A DNA stretch of 64,000 nt from assembly GCA_963691705.1 (NCBI GenBank), contig OY829542.1, positions 31,544,579-31,608,578 of the forward strand, written 5' to 3'. The translations under genes and the position numbers were made by a program. Below the pieces are notes generated by a model that saw nothing but the letters and a program-made list of their open reading frames with translations, was not told where the DNA came from and did not search any database. Position 1 is the stretch's first letter, and the number at the start of each line of letters is the position of its first letter. Of this stretch, positions 48,226 through 62,500 are shown one piece after another. This stretch comes from Viola odorata (taxonomy: Eukaryota > Streptophyta > Magnoliopsida > Malpighiales > Violaceae).

Positions 48226-51063
48226 CTTAAGGCCTTGACCGCGGGCTTGAAGAGATTGGCTTGGAGAGCTAGCGTAAGGCCTCGGATGGCTTAGGCGCGG
48301 GGACTTCATGGGATGCTAGGGTTGGCACGCCTAGTGCGCGCATGTCTTCATGGTTTGCGAGGACTTGGCGCGGATTTCCTCATGGCTTGCACGGCCTATC
48401 CATGAGGTCTTCACGTGGATACGAGTGAGAGCCCTCATGCTCGTATCATCTCCTCCATCTTAAAATGGATTCATCCTCAAATCTGCGCGCTCCATTCCTT
48501 TGCGAATGTCACACAGAGTACCTACGTCGGAGAGATATGCATCAGCACTATGGAAAAGGGTTGAAAAATAACTAAAAGGTAACTCAAAGCGATGATGTGA
48601 AAATAAGTCTGTAGACTTTAAAAGACAAGCAATTTTCTCCCATGGGAGAAGAGTAGGCTTGGGAATTGTTAATTGAAATAACCCTAAACTACCCTTCACT
48701 TAAGGCCTTGACCGCGGGCTTGAAGAGATTGGCTTGGAGAGCTAGCGCAAGGCCTCGGATGGCTTAGGCGCGGGGACTTCATGGGATGCTAGGGTTGGCA
48801 CGCCTGGTGCGCGCATGTCTTCATGGTTTGCGAGGACTTGGCGCGGATTTCCTCATGGCTTGCGCGGCCTATCCATGAGGTCTTCTCGTGGATACGAGTG
48901 AGAGCCCTCATGCTCGTATCATCTCCTCCCTCATAAAATGGATTCCTCCTCGAATCTGCGAACTCCATTCCTTTGTGAATGTCACACATAGTACCTACAT
49001 CGGAGAGATATGCATCAGCACTATGGAAAAGGTTTGGAAAATAACTAAAAGGTAACTCAAAGCGATGATGTGAAAATAAGTCTGTAGACTTCAAAAGATA
49101 AGGAATTTTCTCCCATGGGAGAAGAGTAGGCTTGGGAATTGTTAAATGAAATAACCCTAAACTACCCTTCACTTAAGGCCTTGACCGCGGGCTTGAAGAG
49201 ATTGGCTTGGAGAGCTAGCGCAAGGCCTCGGATGGCTTAGGCGCGGGGACTTCATGGGATGCTAGGGTTGGCACGCCTAGTGCGCGCATGTCTTCATGGT
49301 TTGCGAGGACTTGGCGCGGATTTCCTCATGGCTTGCGCGACCTATCCATGAGGTCTTCACGTGGATACGAGTGAGAGCCCTCATGCTCGTATCATCTCCT
49401 CCCTCATCAAATGGATTCCTCCTCGAATCTGCGAACTCCATTCCTTTGTGAATGTCACACATAGTACCTACATTGGAGAAGTATGCATCAACACTATGGA
49501 GAAGGGTTGGAAAATAACGAAAAGGTAACTCAAATCGTAGTTGTGAAAATAAGTCCGTAGACATCAAAAGACAAGGTATTTTCTCCCATGGGAGAAGAGT
49601 AGGCTTGGGAATTATTACATGAAATAACCCTAAGCTACCCTTCACTTAAGGCCTTGGCCGCGGGCTTGAAGAGATTGGCTTGGAGAGCTAGCGTAAGGCC
49701 TCGGATGGCTTAGGCGCGGGGACTTCATGGGATGCTAGGGTTGGCACGCCTAGTGCGCGCATGTCTTCATGGTTTGCGAGGACTTGGCGCGGATTTCCTC
49801 ATGGCTTGCACGGCCTATCCATGAGGTCTTCACGTGGATACGAGTGAGAGCCCTCATGCTCGTATCATCTCCTCCATCTTAAAATGGATTCATCCTCAAA
49901 TCTGCGCGCTCCATTCCTTTGCGAATGTCACACAGAGTACCTACGTCGGAGAGATATGCATCAGCACTATGGAAAAGGGTTGAAAAATAACTAAAAGGTA
50001 ACTCAAAGCGATGATGTGAAAATAAGTCTGTAGACTTTAAAAGACAAGCAATTTTCTCCCATGGGAGAAGAGTAGGCTTGGGAATTGTTAATTGAAATAA
50101 CCCTAAACTACCCTTCACTTAAGGCCTTGACCGCGGGCTTGAAGAGATTGGCTTGGAGAGCTAGCGCAAGGCCTCGGATGGCTTAGGCGCGGGGACTTCA
50201 TGGGATGCTAGGGTTGGCACGCCTGGTGCGCGCATGTCTTCATGGTTTGCGAGGACTTGGCGCGGATTTCCTCATGGCTTGCGCGGCCTATCCATGAGGT
50301 CTTCTCGTGGATACGAGTGAGAGCCCTCATGCTCGTATCATCTCCTCCCTCATAAAATGGATTCCTCCTCGAATCTGCGAACTCCATTCCTTTGTGAATG
50401 TCACACATAGTACCTACATCGGAGAGATATGCATCAGCACTATGGAAAAGGTTTGGAAAATAACTAAAAGGTAACTCAAAGCGATGATGTGAAAATAAGT
50501 CTGTAGACTTCAAAAGATAAGGAATTTTCTCCCATGGGAGAAGAGTAGGCTTGGGAATTGTTAAATGAAATAACCCTAAACTACCCTTCACTTAAGGCCT
50601 TGACCGCGGGCTTGAAGAGATTGGCTTGGAGAGCTAGCGCAAGGCCTCGGATGGCTTAGGCGCGGGGACTTCATGGGATGCTAGGGTTGGCACGCCTAGT
50701 GCGCGCATGTCTTCATGGTTTGCGAGGACTTGGCGCGGATTTCCTCATGGCTTGCGCGACCTATCCATGAGGTCTTCACGTGGATACGAGTGAGAGCCCT
50801 CATGCTCGTATCATCTCCTCCCTCATAAAATGGATTCCTCCTCGAATCTGCGAACTCCATTCCTTTGTGAATGTCACACATAGTACCTACATTGGAGAAG
50901 TATGCATCAACACTATGGAGAAGGGTTGGAAAATAACGAAAAGGTAACTCAAATCGTAGTTGTGAAAATAAGTCCGTAGACATCAAAAGACAAGGTATTT
51001 TCTCCCATGGGAGAAGAGTAGGCTTGGGAATTATTACATGAAATAACCCTAAGCTACCCTTCA
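48226..51063. repeat. Two tandem A-C-B trimers (1419 bp each)
   Basis: Trimers at 48226-49644 and 49645-51063. The C monomer has CCTGGTGCG, GCGCGGCC and CTTCTCGTGG in its left part. Its right part is B-like up to CACATAGTACC, then A-like (TCGGAGAGATATGC, GCGATGATG) with its own markers AAGGTTTGG, CTTCAAAAGATAAGG and GTTAAATGAAAT. The first trimer's B has CTCATCAAATGG and GCCTTGGCCGCGG follows it; the second trimer's B has the ordinary CTCATAAAATGG. Confidence 0.88.
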
Positions 51064-53428
51064 CTTAAGGCCTTGACCGCGGGCTTGAAGAGATTGGCTT
51101 GGAGAGCTAGCGTAAGGCCTCGGATGGCTTAGGCGCGGGGACTTCATGGGATGCTAGGGTTGGCACGCCTAGTGCGCGCATGTCTTCATGGTTTGCGAGG
51201 ACTTGGCGCGGATTTCCTCATGGCTTGCACGGCCTATCCATGAGGTCTTCACGTGGATACGAGTGAGAGCCCTCATGCTCGTATCATCTCCTCCATCTTA
51301 AAATGGATTCATCCTCAAATCTGCGCGCTCCATTCCTTTGCGAATGTCACACAGAGTACCTACGTCGGAGAGATATGCATCAGCACTATGGAAAAGGGTT
51401 GAAAAATAACTAAAAGGTAACTCAAAGCGATGATGTGAAAATAAGTCTGTAGACTTTAAAAGACAAGCAATTTTCTCCCATGGGAGAAGAGTAGGCTTGG
51501 GAATTGTTAATTGAAATAACCCTAAACTACCCTTCACTTAAGGCCTTGACCGCGGGCTTGAAGAGATTGGCTTGGAGAGCTAGCGCAAGGCCTCGGATGG
51601 CTTAGGCGCGGGGACTTCATGGGATGCTAGGGTTGGCACGCCTGGTGCGCGCATGTCTTCATGGTTTGCGAGGACTTGGCGCGGATTTCCTCATGGCTTG
51701 CGCGGCCTATCCATGAGGTCTTCTCGTGGATACGAGTGAGAGCCCTCATGCTCGTATCATCTCCTCCCTCATAAAATGGATTCCTCCTCGAATCTGCGAA
51801 CTCCATTCCTTTGTGAATGTCACACATAGTACCTACATCGGAGAGATATGCATCAGCACTATGGAAAAGGTTTGGAAAATAACTAAAAGGTAACTCAAAG
51901 CGATGATGTGAAAATAAGTCTGTAGACTTCAAAAGATAAGGAATTTTCTCCCATGGGAGAAGAGTAGGCTTGGGAATTGTTAAATGAAATAACCCTAAAC
52001 TACCCTTCACTTAAGGCCTTGACCGCGGGCTTGAAGAGATTGGCTTGGAGAGCTAGCGCAAGGCCTCGGATGGCTTAGGCGCGGGGACTTCATGGGATGC
52101 TAGGGTTGGCACGCCTAGTGCGCGCATGTCTTCATGGTTTGCGAGGACTTGGCGCGGATTTCCTCATGGCTTGCGCGACCTATCCATGAGGTCTTCACGT
52201 GGATACGAGTGAGAGCCCTCATGCTCGTATCATCTCCTCCCTCATCAAATGGATTCCTCCTCGAATCTGCGAACTCCATTCCTTTGTGAATGTCACACAT
52301 AGTACCTACATAGGAGAAGTATGCATCAACACTATGGAGAAGGGTTGGAAAATAACGAAAAGGTAACTAAAATCGTTGTTGTGAAAATAAGTCCGTAGAC
52401 ATCAAAAGACAAGGTATTTTCTCCCATGGGAGAAGAGTAGGCTTGGGAATTATTACATGAAATAACCCTAAGCTACCCTTCACTTAAGGCCTTGACCGCG
52501 GGCTTGAAGAGATTGGCTTCGAGAGCTAGCGCAAGGCCTCGGATGGCTTAGGCGCGGGGACTTCATGGGATGCTAGGGTTGGCACGCCTGGTGCGCGCAT
52601 GTCTTCATTGTTTGCGAGGACTTGGCGCGGATTTCCTCATGGTTTGCGTGGCCTATCCATGAGGTCTTCACGTGGATACAAGTGAGAGCCCTCATGCTCG
52701 TATCATCTCCTCCATCTTAAAATGGATTCATCCTCAAATCTGCGCGCTCCATTCCTTTGCGAATGTCACACAGAGTACCTACATCGGAGAGCTATGCATC
52801 AGCACTATGGAAAAGGGTTGAAAAATAACTAAAAGGTAACTCAAAGCGATGATGTGAAAATAAGTCTGTAGACTTCAAAAGATAAGGAATTTTCTCCCAT
52901 GGGAGAAGAGTAGGCTTGGGAATTGTTAAATGAAATAACCCTAAACTACCCTTCACTTAAGGCCTTGACCGCGGGCTTGAAGAGATTGGCTTGGAGAGCT
53001 AGCGCAAGGCCTCGGATGGCTTAGGCGCGGGGACTTCATGGGATGTTAGGGTTGGCACGCCTAGTGCGCGCATGTCTTCATGGTTTGCGAGGACTTGGCG
53101 CGGATTTCCTCATGGCTTGCGCGACCTATCCATGAGGTCTTCACGTGGATACGAGTGAGAGCCCTCATGCTCGTATCATCTCCTCCCTCATAAAATGGAT
53201 TCCTCCTCGAATCTGCGAACTCCATTCCTTTGTGAATGTCACACATAGTACCTACATTGGAGAAGTATGCATCAACACTATGGAGAAGGGTTGGAAAATA
53301 ACGAAAAGGTAACTCAAATCGTAGTTGTGAAAATAAGTCCGTAGACATCAAAAGACAAGGTATTTTCTCCCATGGGAGAAGAGTAGGCTTGGGAATTATT
53401 ACATGAAATAACCCTAAGCTACCCTTCA
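51064..53428. repeat. Five-monomer unit A-C-B''-D-B (2365 bp), copy 1
   Basis: Monomers at 51064 (A), 51537 (C), 52010 (B''), 52483 (D) and 52956 (B). B'' has CTCATCAAATGG, ACATAGGAG and GGTAACTAAAATCGTTG; the last puts a stop in the minus-strand frame. D has GGCTTCGAGAG, CCTGGTG, CATTGTTTGCG, CATGGTTTGCGTGG, GATACAAGTG and GAGCTATGC on an A-like right part. The last B has GATGTTAGGG. The same five types recur at 54848-57212, and again in order at 57213-59577. Confidence 0.87.
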
Positions 53429-54847
53429 CTTAAGGCCTTGACCGCGGGCTTGAAGAGATTGGCTTGGAGAGCTAGCGTAAGGCCTCGGATGGCTTAGGCG
53501 CGGGGACTTCATGGGATGCTAGGGTTGGCACGCCTAGTGCGCGCATGTCTTCATGGTTTGCGAGGACTTGGCGCGGATTTCCTCATGGCTTGCACGGCCT
53601 ATCCATGAGGTCTTCACGTGGATACGAGTGAGAGCCCTCATGCTCGTATCATCTCCTCCATCTTAAAATGGATTCATCCTCAAATCTGCGCGCTCCATTC
53701 CTTTGCGAATTTCACACAGAGTACCTACGTCGGAGAGATATGCATCAGCACTATGGAAAAGGGTTGAAAAATAACTAAAAGGTAACTCAAAGCGATGATG
53801 TGAAAATAAGTCTGTAGACTTTAAAAGACAAGCAATTTTCTCCCATGGGAGAAGAGTAGGCTTGGGAATTGTTAATTGAAATAACCCTAAACTACCCTTC
53901 ACTTAAGGCCTTGACCGCGGGCTTGAAGAGATTGGCTTGGAGAGCTAGCGCAAGGCCTCGGATGGCTTAGGCGCGGGGACTTCATGGGATGCTAGGGTTG
54001 GCACGCCTGGTGCGCGCATGTCTTCATGGTTTGCGAGGACTTGGCGCGGATTTCCTCATGGCTTGCGCGGCCTATCCATGAGGTCTTCTCGTGGATACGA
54101 GTGAGAGCCCTCATGCTCGTATCATCTCCTCCCTCATAAAATGGATTCCTCCTCGAATCTGCGAACTCCATTCCTTTGTGAATGTCACACATAGTACCTA
54201 CATCGGAGAGATATGCATCAGCACTATGGAAAAGGTTTGGAAAATAACTAAAAGGTAACTCAAAGCGATGATGTGAAAATAAGTCTGTAGACTTCAAAAG
54301 ATAAGGAATTTTCTCCCATGGGAGAAGAGTAGGCTTGGGAATTGTTAAATGAAATAACCCTAAACTACCCTTCACTTAAGGCCTTGACCGCGGGCTTGAA
54401 GAGATTGGCTTGGAGAGCTAGCGCAAGGCCTCGGATGGCTTAGGCGCGGGGACTTCATGGGATGCTAGGGTTGGCACGCCTAGTGCGCGCATGTCTTCAT
54501 GGTTTGCGAGGACTTGGCGCGGATTTCCTCATGGCTTGCGCGACCTATCCATGAGGTCTTCACGTGGATACGAGTGAGAGCCCTCATGCTCGTATCATCT
54601 CCTCCCTCATCAAATGGATTCCTCCTCGAATCTGCGAACTCCATTCCTTTGTGAATGTCACACATAGTACCTACATTGGAGAAGTATGCATCAACACTAT
54701 GGAGAAGGGTTGGAAAATAACGAAAAGGTAACTCAAATCGTAGTTGTGAAAATAAGTCCGTAGACATCAAAAGACAAGGTATTTTCTCCCATGGGAGAAG
54801 AGTAGGCTTGGGAATTATTACATGAAATAACCCTAAGCTACCCTTCA
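53429..54847. repeat. A-C-B trimer between pentamers
   Basis: A single trimer like those at 48226-51063, inserted between two five-monomer units. Its B has CTCATCAAATGG like the B at 49172, and its A has a private GAATTTCACAC at ~53710. Because of this trimer, the segment from B'' at 52010 to B'' at 55794 is eight monomers (3784 bp), while the next B''-to-B'' step is five (2365 bp). Confidence 0.85.
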
Positions 54848-57800
54848 CTTAAGGCCTTGACCGCGGGCTTGAAGAGATTGGCTTGGAGAGCTAGCGTAAG
54901 GCCTCGGATGGCTTAGGCGCGGGGACTTCATGGGATGCTAGGGTTGGCACGCCTAGTGCGCGCATGTCTTCATGGTTTGCGAGGACTTGGCGCGGATTTC
55001 CTCATGGCTTGCACGGCCTATCCATGAGGTCTTCACGTGGATACGAGTGAGAGCCCTCATGCTCGTATCATCTCCTCCATCTTAAAATGGATTCATCCTC
55101 AAATCTGCGCGCTCCATTCCTTTGCGAATGTCACACAGAGTACCTACGTCGGAGAGATATGCATCAGCACTATGGAAAAGGGTTGAAAAATAACTAAAAG
55201 GTAACTCAAAGCGATGATGTGAAAATAAGTCTGTAGACTTTAAAAGACAAGCAATTTTCTCCCATGGGAGAAGAGTAGGCTTGGGAATTGTTAATTGAAA
55301 TAACCCTAAACTACCCTTCACTTAAGGCCTTGACCGCGGGCTTGAAGAGATTGGCTTGGAGAGCTAGCGCAAGGCCTCGGATGGCTTAGGCGCGGGGACT
55401 TCATGGGATGCTAGGGTTGGCACGCCTGGTGCGCGCATGTCTTCATGGTTTGCGAGGACTTGGCGCGGATTTCCTCATGGCTTGCGCGGCCTATCCATGA
55501 GGTCTTCTCGTGGATACGAGTGAGAGCCCTCATGCTCGTATCATCTCCTCCCTCATAAAATGGATTCCTCCTCGAATCTGCGAACTCCATTCCTTTGTGA
55601 ATGTCACACATAGTACCTACATCGGAGAGATATGCATCAGCACTATGGAAAAGGTTTGGAAAATAACTAAAAGGTAACTCAAAGCGATGATGTGAAAATA
55701 AGTCTGTAGACTTCAAAAGATAAGGAATTTTCTCCCATGGGAGAAGAGTAGGCTTGGGAATTGTTAAATGAAATAACCCTAAACTACCCTTCACTTAAGG
55801 CCTTGACCGCGGGCTTGAAGAGATTGGCTTGGAGAGCTAGCGCAAGGCCTCGGATGGCTTAGGCGCGGGGACTTCATGGGATGCTAGGGTTGGCACGCCT
55901 AGTGCGCGCATGTCTTCATGGTTTGCGAGGACTTGGCGCGGATTTCCTCATGGCTTGCGCGACCTATCCATGAGGTCTTCACGTGGATACGAGTGAGAGC
56001 CCTCATGCTCGTATCATCTCCTCCCTCATCAAATGGATTCCTCCTCGAATCTGCGAACTCCATTCCTTTGTGAATGTCACACATAGTACCTACATAGGAG
56101 AAGTATGCATCAACACTATGGAGAAGGGTTGGAAAATAACGAAAAGGTAACTAAAATCGTTGTTGTGAAAATAAGTCCGTAGACATCAAAAGACAAGGTA
56201 TTTTCTCCCATGGGAGAAGAGTAGGCTTGGGAATTATTACATGAAATAACCCTAAGCTACCCTTCACTTAAGGCCTTGACCGCGGGCTTGAAGAGATTGG
56301 CTTCGAGAGCTAGCGCAAGGCCTCGGATGGCTTAGGCGCGGGGACTTCATGGGATGCTAGGGTTGGCACGCCTGGTGCGCGCATGTCTTCATTGTTTGCG
56401 AGGACTTGGCGCGGATTTCCTCATGGTTTGCGTGGCCTATCCATGAGGTCTTCACGTGGATACAAGTGAGAGCCCTCATGCTCGTATCATCTCCTCCATC
56501 TTAAAATGGATTCATCCTCAAATCTGCGCGCTCCATTCCTTTGCGAATGTCACACAGAGTACCTACATCGGAGAGCTATGCATCAGCACTATGGAAAAGG
56601 GTTGAAAAATAACTAAAAGGTAACTCAAAGCGATGATGTGAAAATAAGTCTGTAGACTTCAAAAGATAAGGAATTTTCTCCCATGGGAGAAGAGTAGGCT
56701 TGGGAATTGTTAAATGAAATAACCCTAAACTACCCTTCACTTAAGGCCTTGACCGCGGGCTTGAAGAGATTGGCTTGGAGAGCTAGCGCAAGGCCTCGGA
56801 TGGCTTAGGCGCGGGGACTTCATGGGATGTTAGGGTTGGCACGCCTAGTGCGCGCATGTCTTCATGGTTTGCGAGGACTTGGCGCGGATTTCCTCATGGC
56901 TTGCGCGACCTATCCATGAGGTCTTCACGTGGATACGAGTGAGAGCCCTCATGCTCGTATCATCTCCTCCCTCATAAAATGGATTCCTCCTCGAATCTGC
57001 GAACTCCATTCCTTTGTGAATGTCACACATAGTACCTACATTGGAGAAGTATGCATCAACACTATGGAGAAGGGTTGGAAAATAACGAAAAGGTAACTCA
57101 AATCGTAGTTGTGAAAATAAGTCCGTAGACATCAAAAGACAAGGTATTTTCTCCCATGGGAGAAGAGTAGGCTTGGGAATTATTACATGAAATAACCCTA
57201 AGCTACCCTTCACTTAAGGCCTTGACCGCGGGCTTGAAGAGATTGGCTTGGAGAGCTAGCGTAAGGCCTCGGATGGCTTAGGCGCGGGGACTTCATGGGA
57301 TGCTAGGGTTGGCACGCCTAGTGCGCGCATGTCTTCATGGTTTGCGAGGACTTGGCGCGGATTTCCTCATGGCTTGCACGGCCTATCCATGAGGTCTTCA
57401 CGTGGATACGAGTGAGAGCCCTCATGCTCGTATCATCTCCTCCATCTTAAAATGGATTCATCCTCAAATCTGCGCGCTCCATTCCTTTGCGAATGTCACA
57501 CAGAGTACCTACGTCGGAGAGATATGCATCAGCACTATGGAAAAGGGTTGAAAAATAACTAAAAGGTAACTCAAAGCGATGATGTGAAAATAAGTCTGTA
57601 GACTTTAAAAGACAAGCAATTTTCTCCCATGGGAGAAGAGTAGGCTTGGGAATTGTTAATTGAAATAACCCTAAACTACCCTTCACTTAAGGCCTTGACC
57701 GCGGGCTTGAAGAGATTGGCTTGGAGAGCTAGCGCAAGGCCTCGGATGGCTTAGGCGCGGGGACTTCATGGGATGCTAGGGTTGGCACGCCTGGTGCGCG

Positions 57801-59577
57801 CATGTCTTCATGGTTTGCGAGGACTTGGCGCGGATTTCCTCATGGCTTGCGCGGCCTATCCATGAGGTCTTCTCGTGGATACGAGTGAGAGCCCTCATGC
57901 TCGTATCATCTCCTCCCTCATAAAATGGATTCCTCCTCGAATCTGCGAACTCCATTCCTTTGTGAATGTCACACATAGTACCTACATCGGAGAGATATGC
58001 ATCAGCACTATGGAAAAGGTTTGGAAAATAACTAAAAGGTAACTCAAAGCGATGATGTGAAAATAAGTCTGTAGACTTCAAAAGATAAGGAATTTTCTCC
58101 CATGGGAGAAGAGTAGGCTTGGGAATTGTTAAATGAAATAACCCTAAACTACCCTTCACTTAAGGCCTTGACCGCGGGCTTGAAGAGATTGGCTTGGAGA
58201 GCTAGCGCAAGGCCTCGGATGGCTTAGGCGCGGGGACTTCATGGGATGCTAGGGTTGGCACGCCTAGTGCGCGCATGTCTTCATGGTTTGCGAGGACTTG
58301 GCGCGGATTTCCTCATGGCTTGCGCGACCTATCCATGAGGTCTTCACGTGGATACGAGTGAGAGCCCTCATGCTCGTATCATCTCCTCCCTCATCAAATG
58401 GATTCCTCCTCGAATCTGCGAACTCCATTCCTTTGTGAATGTCACACATAGTACCTACATAGGAGAAGTATGCATCAACACTATGGAGAAGGGTTGGAAA
58501 ATAACGAAAAGGTAACTAAAATCGTTGTTGTGAAAATAAGTCCGTAGACATCAAAAGACAAGGTATTTTCTCCCATGGGAGAAGAGTAGGCTTGGGAATT
58601 ATTACATGAAATAACCCTAAGCTACCCTTCACTTAAGGCCTTGACCGCGGGCTTGAAGAGATTGGCTTCGAGAGCTAGCGCAAGGCCTCGGATGGCTTAG
58701 GCGCGGGGACTTCATGGGATGCTAGGGTTGGCACGCCTGGTGCGCGCATGTCTTCATTGTTTGCGAGGACTTGGCGCGGATTTCCTCATGGTTTGCGTGG
58801 CCTATCCATGAGGTCTTCACGTGGATACAAGTGAGAGCCCTCATGCTCGTATCATCTCCTCCATCTTAAAATGGATTCATCCTCAAATCTGCGCGCTCCA
58901 TTCCTTTGCGAATGTCACACAGAGTACCTACATCGGAGAGCTATGCATCAGCACTATGGAAAAGGGTTGAAAAATAACTAAAAGGTAACTCAAAGCGATG
59001 ATGTGAAAATAAGTCTGTAGACTTCAAAAGATAAGGAATTTTCTCCCATGGGAGAAGAGTAGGCTTGGGAATTGTTAAATGAAATAACCCTAAACTACCC
59101 TTCACTTAAGGCCTTGACCGCGGGCTTGAAGAGATTGGCTTGGAGAGCTAGCGCAAGGCCTCGGATGGCTTAGGCGCGGGGACTTCATGGGATGTTAGGG
59201 TTGGCACGCCTAGTGCGCGCATGTCTTCATGGTTTGCGAGGACTTGGCGCGGATTTCCTCATGGCTTGCGCGACCTATCCATGAGGTCTTCACGTGGATA
59301 CGAGTGAGAGCCCTCATGCTCGTATCATCTCCTCCCTCATAAAATGGATTCCTCCTCGAATCTGCGAACTCCATTCCTTTGTGAATGTCACACATAGTAC
59401 CTACATAGGAGAAGTATGCATCAACACTATGGAGAAGGGTTGGAAAATAACGAAAAGGTAACTCAAATCGTTGTTGTGAAAATAAGTCCGTAGACATCAA
59501 AAGACAAGGTATTTTCTCCCATGGGAGAAGAGTAGGCTTGGGAATTATTTCATGAAATAACCCTAAGCTACCCTTCA
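54848..59577. repeat. Two tandem five-monomer units A-C-B''-D-B (2365 bp each)
   Basis: Copies at 54848-57212 and 57213-59577. Order and markers match the unit at 51064-53428. The first copy and 51064-53428 agree at every marker I compared. In the last copy the final B (59105-59577) differs: it has ACATAGGAG, TCGTTGTTG and ATTATTTCATG where the others have ACATTGGAG, TCGTAGTTG and ATTATTACATG. Confidence 0.87.
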
Positions 59578-62500
59578 CTTAAGGCCTTGACCGCGGGCTT
59601 GAAGAGATTGGCTTGGAGAGCTAGCGCAAGGCCTCGGATGGCTTAGGCGCGGGGACTTCATGGGATGCTAGGGTTGGCACGCCTGGTGCGCGCATGTCTT
59701 CATTGTTTGCGAGGACTTGGCGCGGATTTCCTCATGGTTTGCGTGGCCTATCCATGAGGTCTTCACGTGGATACAAGTGAGAGCCCTCATGCTCGTATCA
59801 TCTCCTCCATCTTAAAATGGATTCATCCTCAAATCTGCGCGCTCCATTCCTTTGCGAATGTCACACAGAGTACCTACATCGGAGAGCTATGCATCAGCAC
59901 TATGGAAAAGGGTTGAAAAATAACAAAAAGGTAACTCAAAGCGATGATGTGAAAATAAGTCTGTAGACTTTAAAAGACAAGGAATTTTCTCCCATGGGAG
60001 AAGAGTAGGCTTGGGAATTGTTAAATAAAATAACCCTAAACTACCCTTCACTTAAGGCCTTGACCGCGGGCTTGAAGAGATTGGCTTGGAGAGCTAGCGC
60101 AAGGCCTCGGATGGCTTAGGCGCGGGGACTTCATGGGATGCTAGGGTTGGCACGCCTAGTGCGCGCATGTCTTCATGGTTTGCGAGGACTTGGCGCGGAT
60201 TTCCTCATGGCTTGCGCGGCCTATCCATGAGGTCTTCACGTGGATACGAGTGAGAGCCCTCATGCTCGTATCATCTCCTCCATCTTAAAATGGATTCATC
60301 CTCAAATCTGCACGCTCCATTCCTTTGCGAATGTCACACAGAGTACCTACATCGGAGAGATATGCAACAGCACTATGGAAAAGGGTTGAAAAATAACTAA
60401 AAGGTAACTCAAAGCGATGATGTGAAAATAAGTCTGTAGACTTCAAAAGATAAGGAATTTTCTCCCATGGGAGAAGAGTAGGCTTGGGAATTGTTAAATG
60501 AAATAACCCTAAACTACCCTTCACTTAAGGCCTTGACCGCGGGCTTGAAGAGATTGGCTTGGAGAGCTAGCGCAAGGCCTCGGATGGCTTAGGCGCGCGG
60601 ACTTCATGGGATGCTAGGGTTGGCACGCCTAGTGCGCGCATGTCTTCATGGTTTGCGAGGACTTGGCGCGGATTTCCTCATGGCATGCGCGACCTATCCA
60701 TGAGGTCTTCACGTGGATACGAGTGAGAGCCCTCATGCTCGTATCATCTCCTCCCTCATAAAATGGATTCCTCCTCGAATCTGCGAACTCCATTCCTTTG
60801 TGAATGTCACACATAGTACCTACATAGGAGAAGTATGCATCAACACTATGGAGAAGGGTTGGAAAATAACGAAAAGGTAACTCAAATCGTTGTTGTGAAA
60901 ATAAGTCCGTAGACATCAAAAGACAAGGAATTTTCTCCCATGGGAGAAGAGTAGGCTTGGGAATTATTACATGAAATAACCCTAAGCTACCCTTCACTGA
61001 AGGCCTTGACCGCGGGCTTGAAGAGATTGGCTTGGAGAGCTAGCGCAAAGCCTCGGATGGCTTAGGCGCGGGGACTTCATGGGATGCTAGGGTTGGCACG
61101 CCTGGTGCGCGCATGTCTTCATGGTTTGCGAGGACTTGGCGCGGATTTCCTCATGGTTTGCGTGGCCTATCCATGAGGTCTTCACGTGGATACAAGTGAG
61201 AGCCCTCTTGCTCGTATCATCTCCTCCATCTTAAAATGGATTCATCCTCAAATCTGCGCGCTCCATTCCTTTGCGAATGTCACACAGAGTACCTACATCG
61301 GAGAGATATGCATCAACACTATGGAAAAGGGTTGAAAAATAACTAAAAGGTAACTCAAAGCGATGATGTGAAAATAAGTCTGTAGACTTTAAAAGACAAG
61401 CAATTTTCTCCCATGGGAGAAGAGTAGGCTTGGGAATTGTTAAATAAAATAACCCTAAACTACCCTTCACTTAAGGCCTTGACCGCAGGCTTGAAGAGAT
61501 TGGCTTGGAGAGCTAGCGCAAGGCCTCGGATGGCTTAGGCGCGGGGACTTCATGGGAAGCTAGGGTTGGCACGCCTAGTGCGCGCATGTCTTCATGGTTT
61601 GCGAGGACTTGGCGCGGATTTCCTCATGGCTTGCGCGGCCTATCCATGAGGTCTTGACGTGGATACGAGTGAGAGCCCTCATGCTCGTATCATCTCCTCC
61701 CTCATAAAATGGATTCCTCCTCGAATCTGCGAACACCATTCCTTTGTGAATGTCACACATAGTACCTACATCGGAGAGATATGCATCAGCACTATGGAAA
61801 AGGTTTGGAAAATAACTAAAAGGTAACTCAAAGCGATGATGTGAAAATAAGTCTGTAGACTTCAAAAGATAAGGAATTTTCTCCCATGGGAGAAGAGTAG
61901 GCTTAGGAATTGTTAAATGAAATAACCCTAAACTACCCTTCACTTAAGGCCTTGACCGCGGGCTTGAAGAGATTGGCTTGGAGAGCTAGCGCAAGGCCTC
62001 GGATGGCTTAGGCGCGGGGACTTCATGGGATGCTAGGGTTGGCACGCCTAGTGCGCGCATGTCTTCATGGTTTGCGAGGACTTGGCGCGGATTTCCTCAT
62101 GGCTTGCGCGACCTATCCATGAGGTCTTCACGTGGATACGGGTGAGAGCCCTCATGCTCGTATCATCTCCTCCCTCATAAAATGGATTCCTCCTCGAATC
62201 GGCGAACTCCATTCCTTTGTGAATGTCACACATAGTACCTACATAGGAGAAGTATGCATCAACACTATGGAGAAGGGTTGGAAAATAACTAAAAGGTAAC
62301 TCAAAGCGATGATGTGAAAATAAGTCTGTAGACTTCAAAAGATAAGGAATTTTCTCCCATGGGAGAAGAGTAGGCTTGGGAATTGTTAAATGAAATAACC
62401 CTAAACTACCCTTCACTTAAGGCCTTGACCGCGGGCTTGAAGAGATTGGCTTGGAGAGCTAGCGCAAGGCCTCGGATGGCTTAGGCGCGGGGACTTCATG

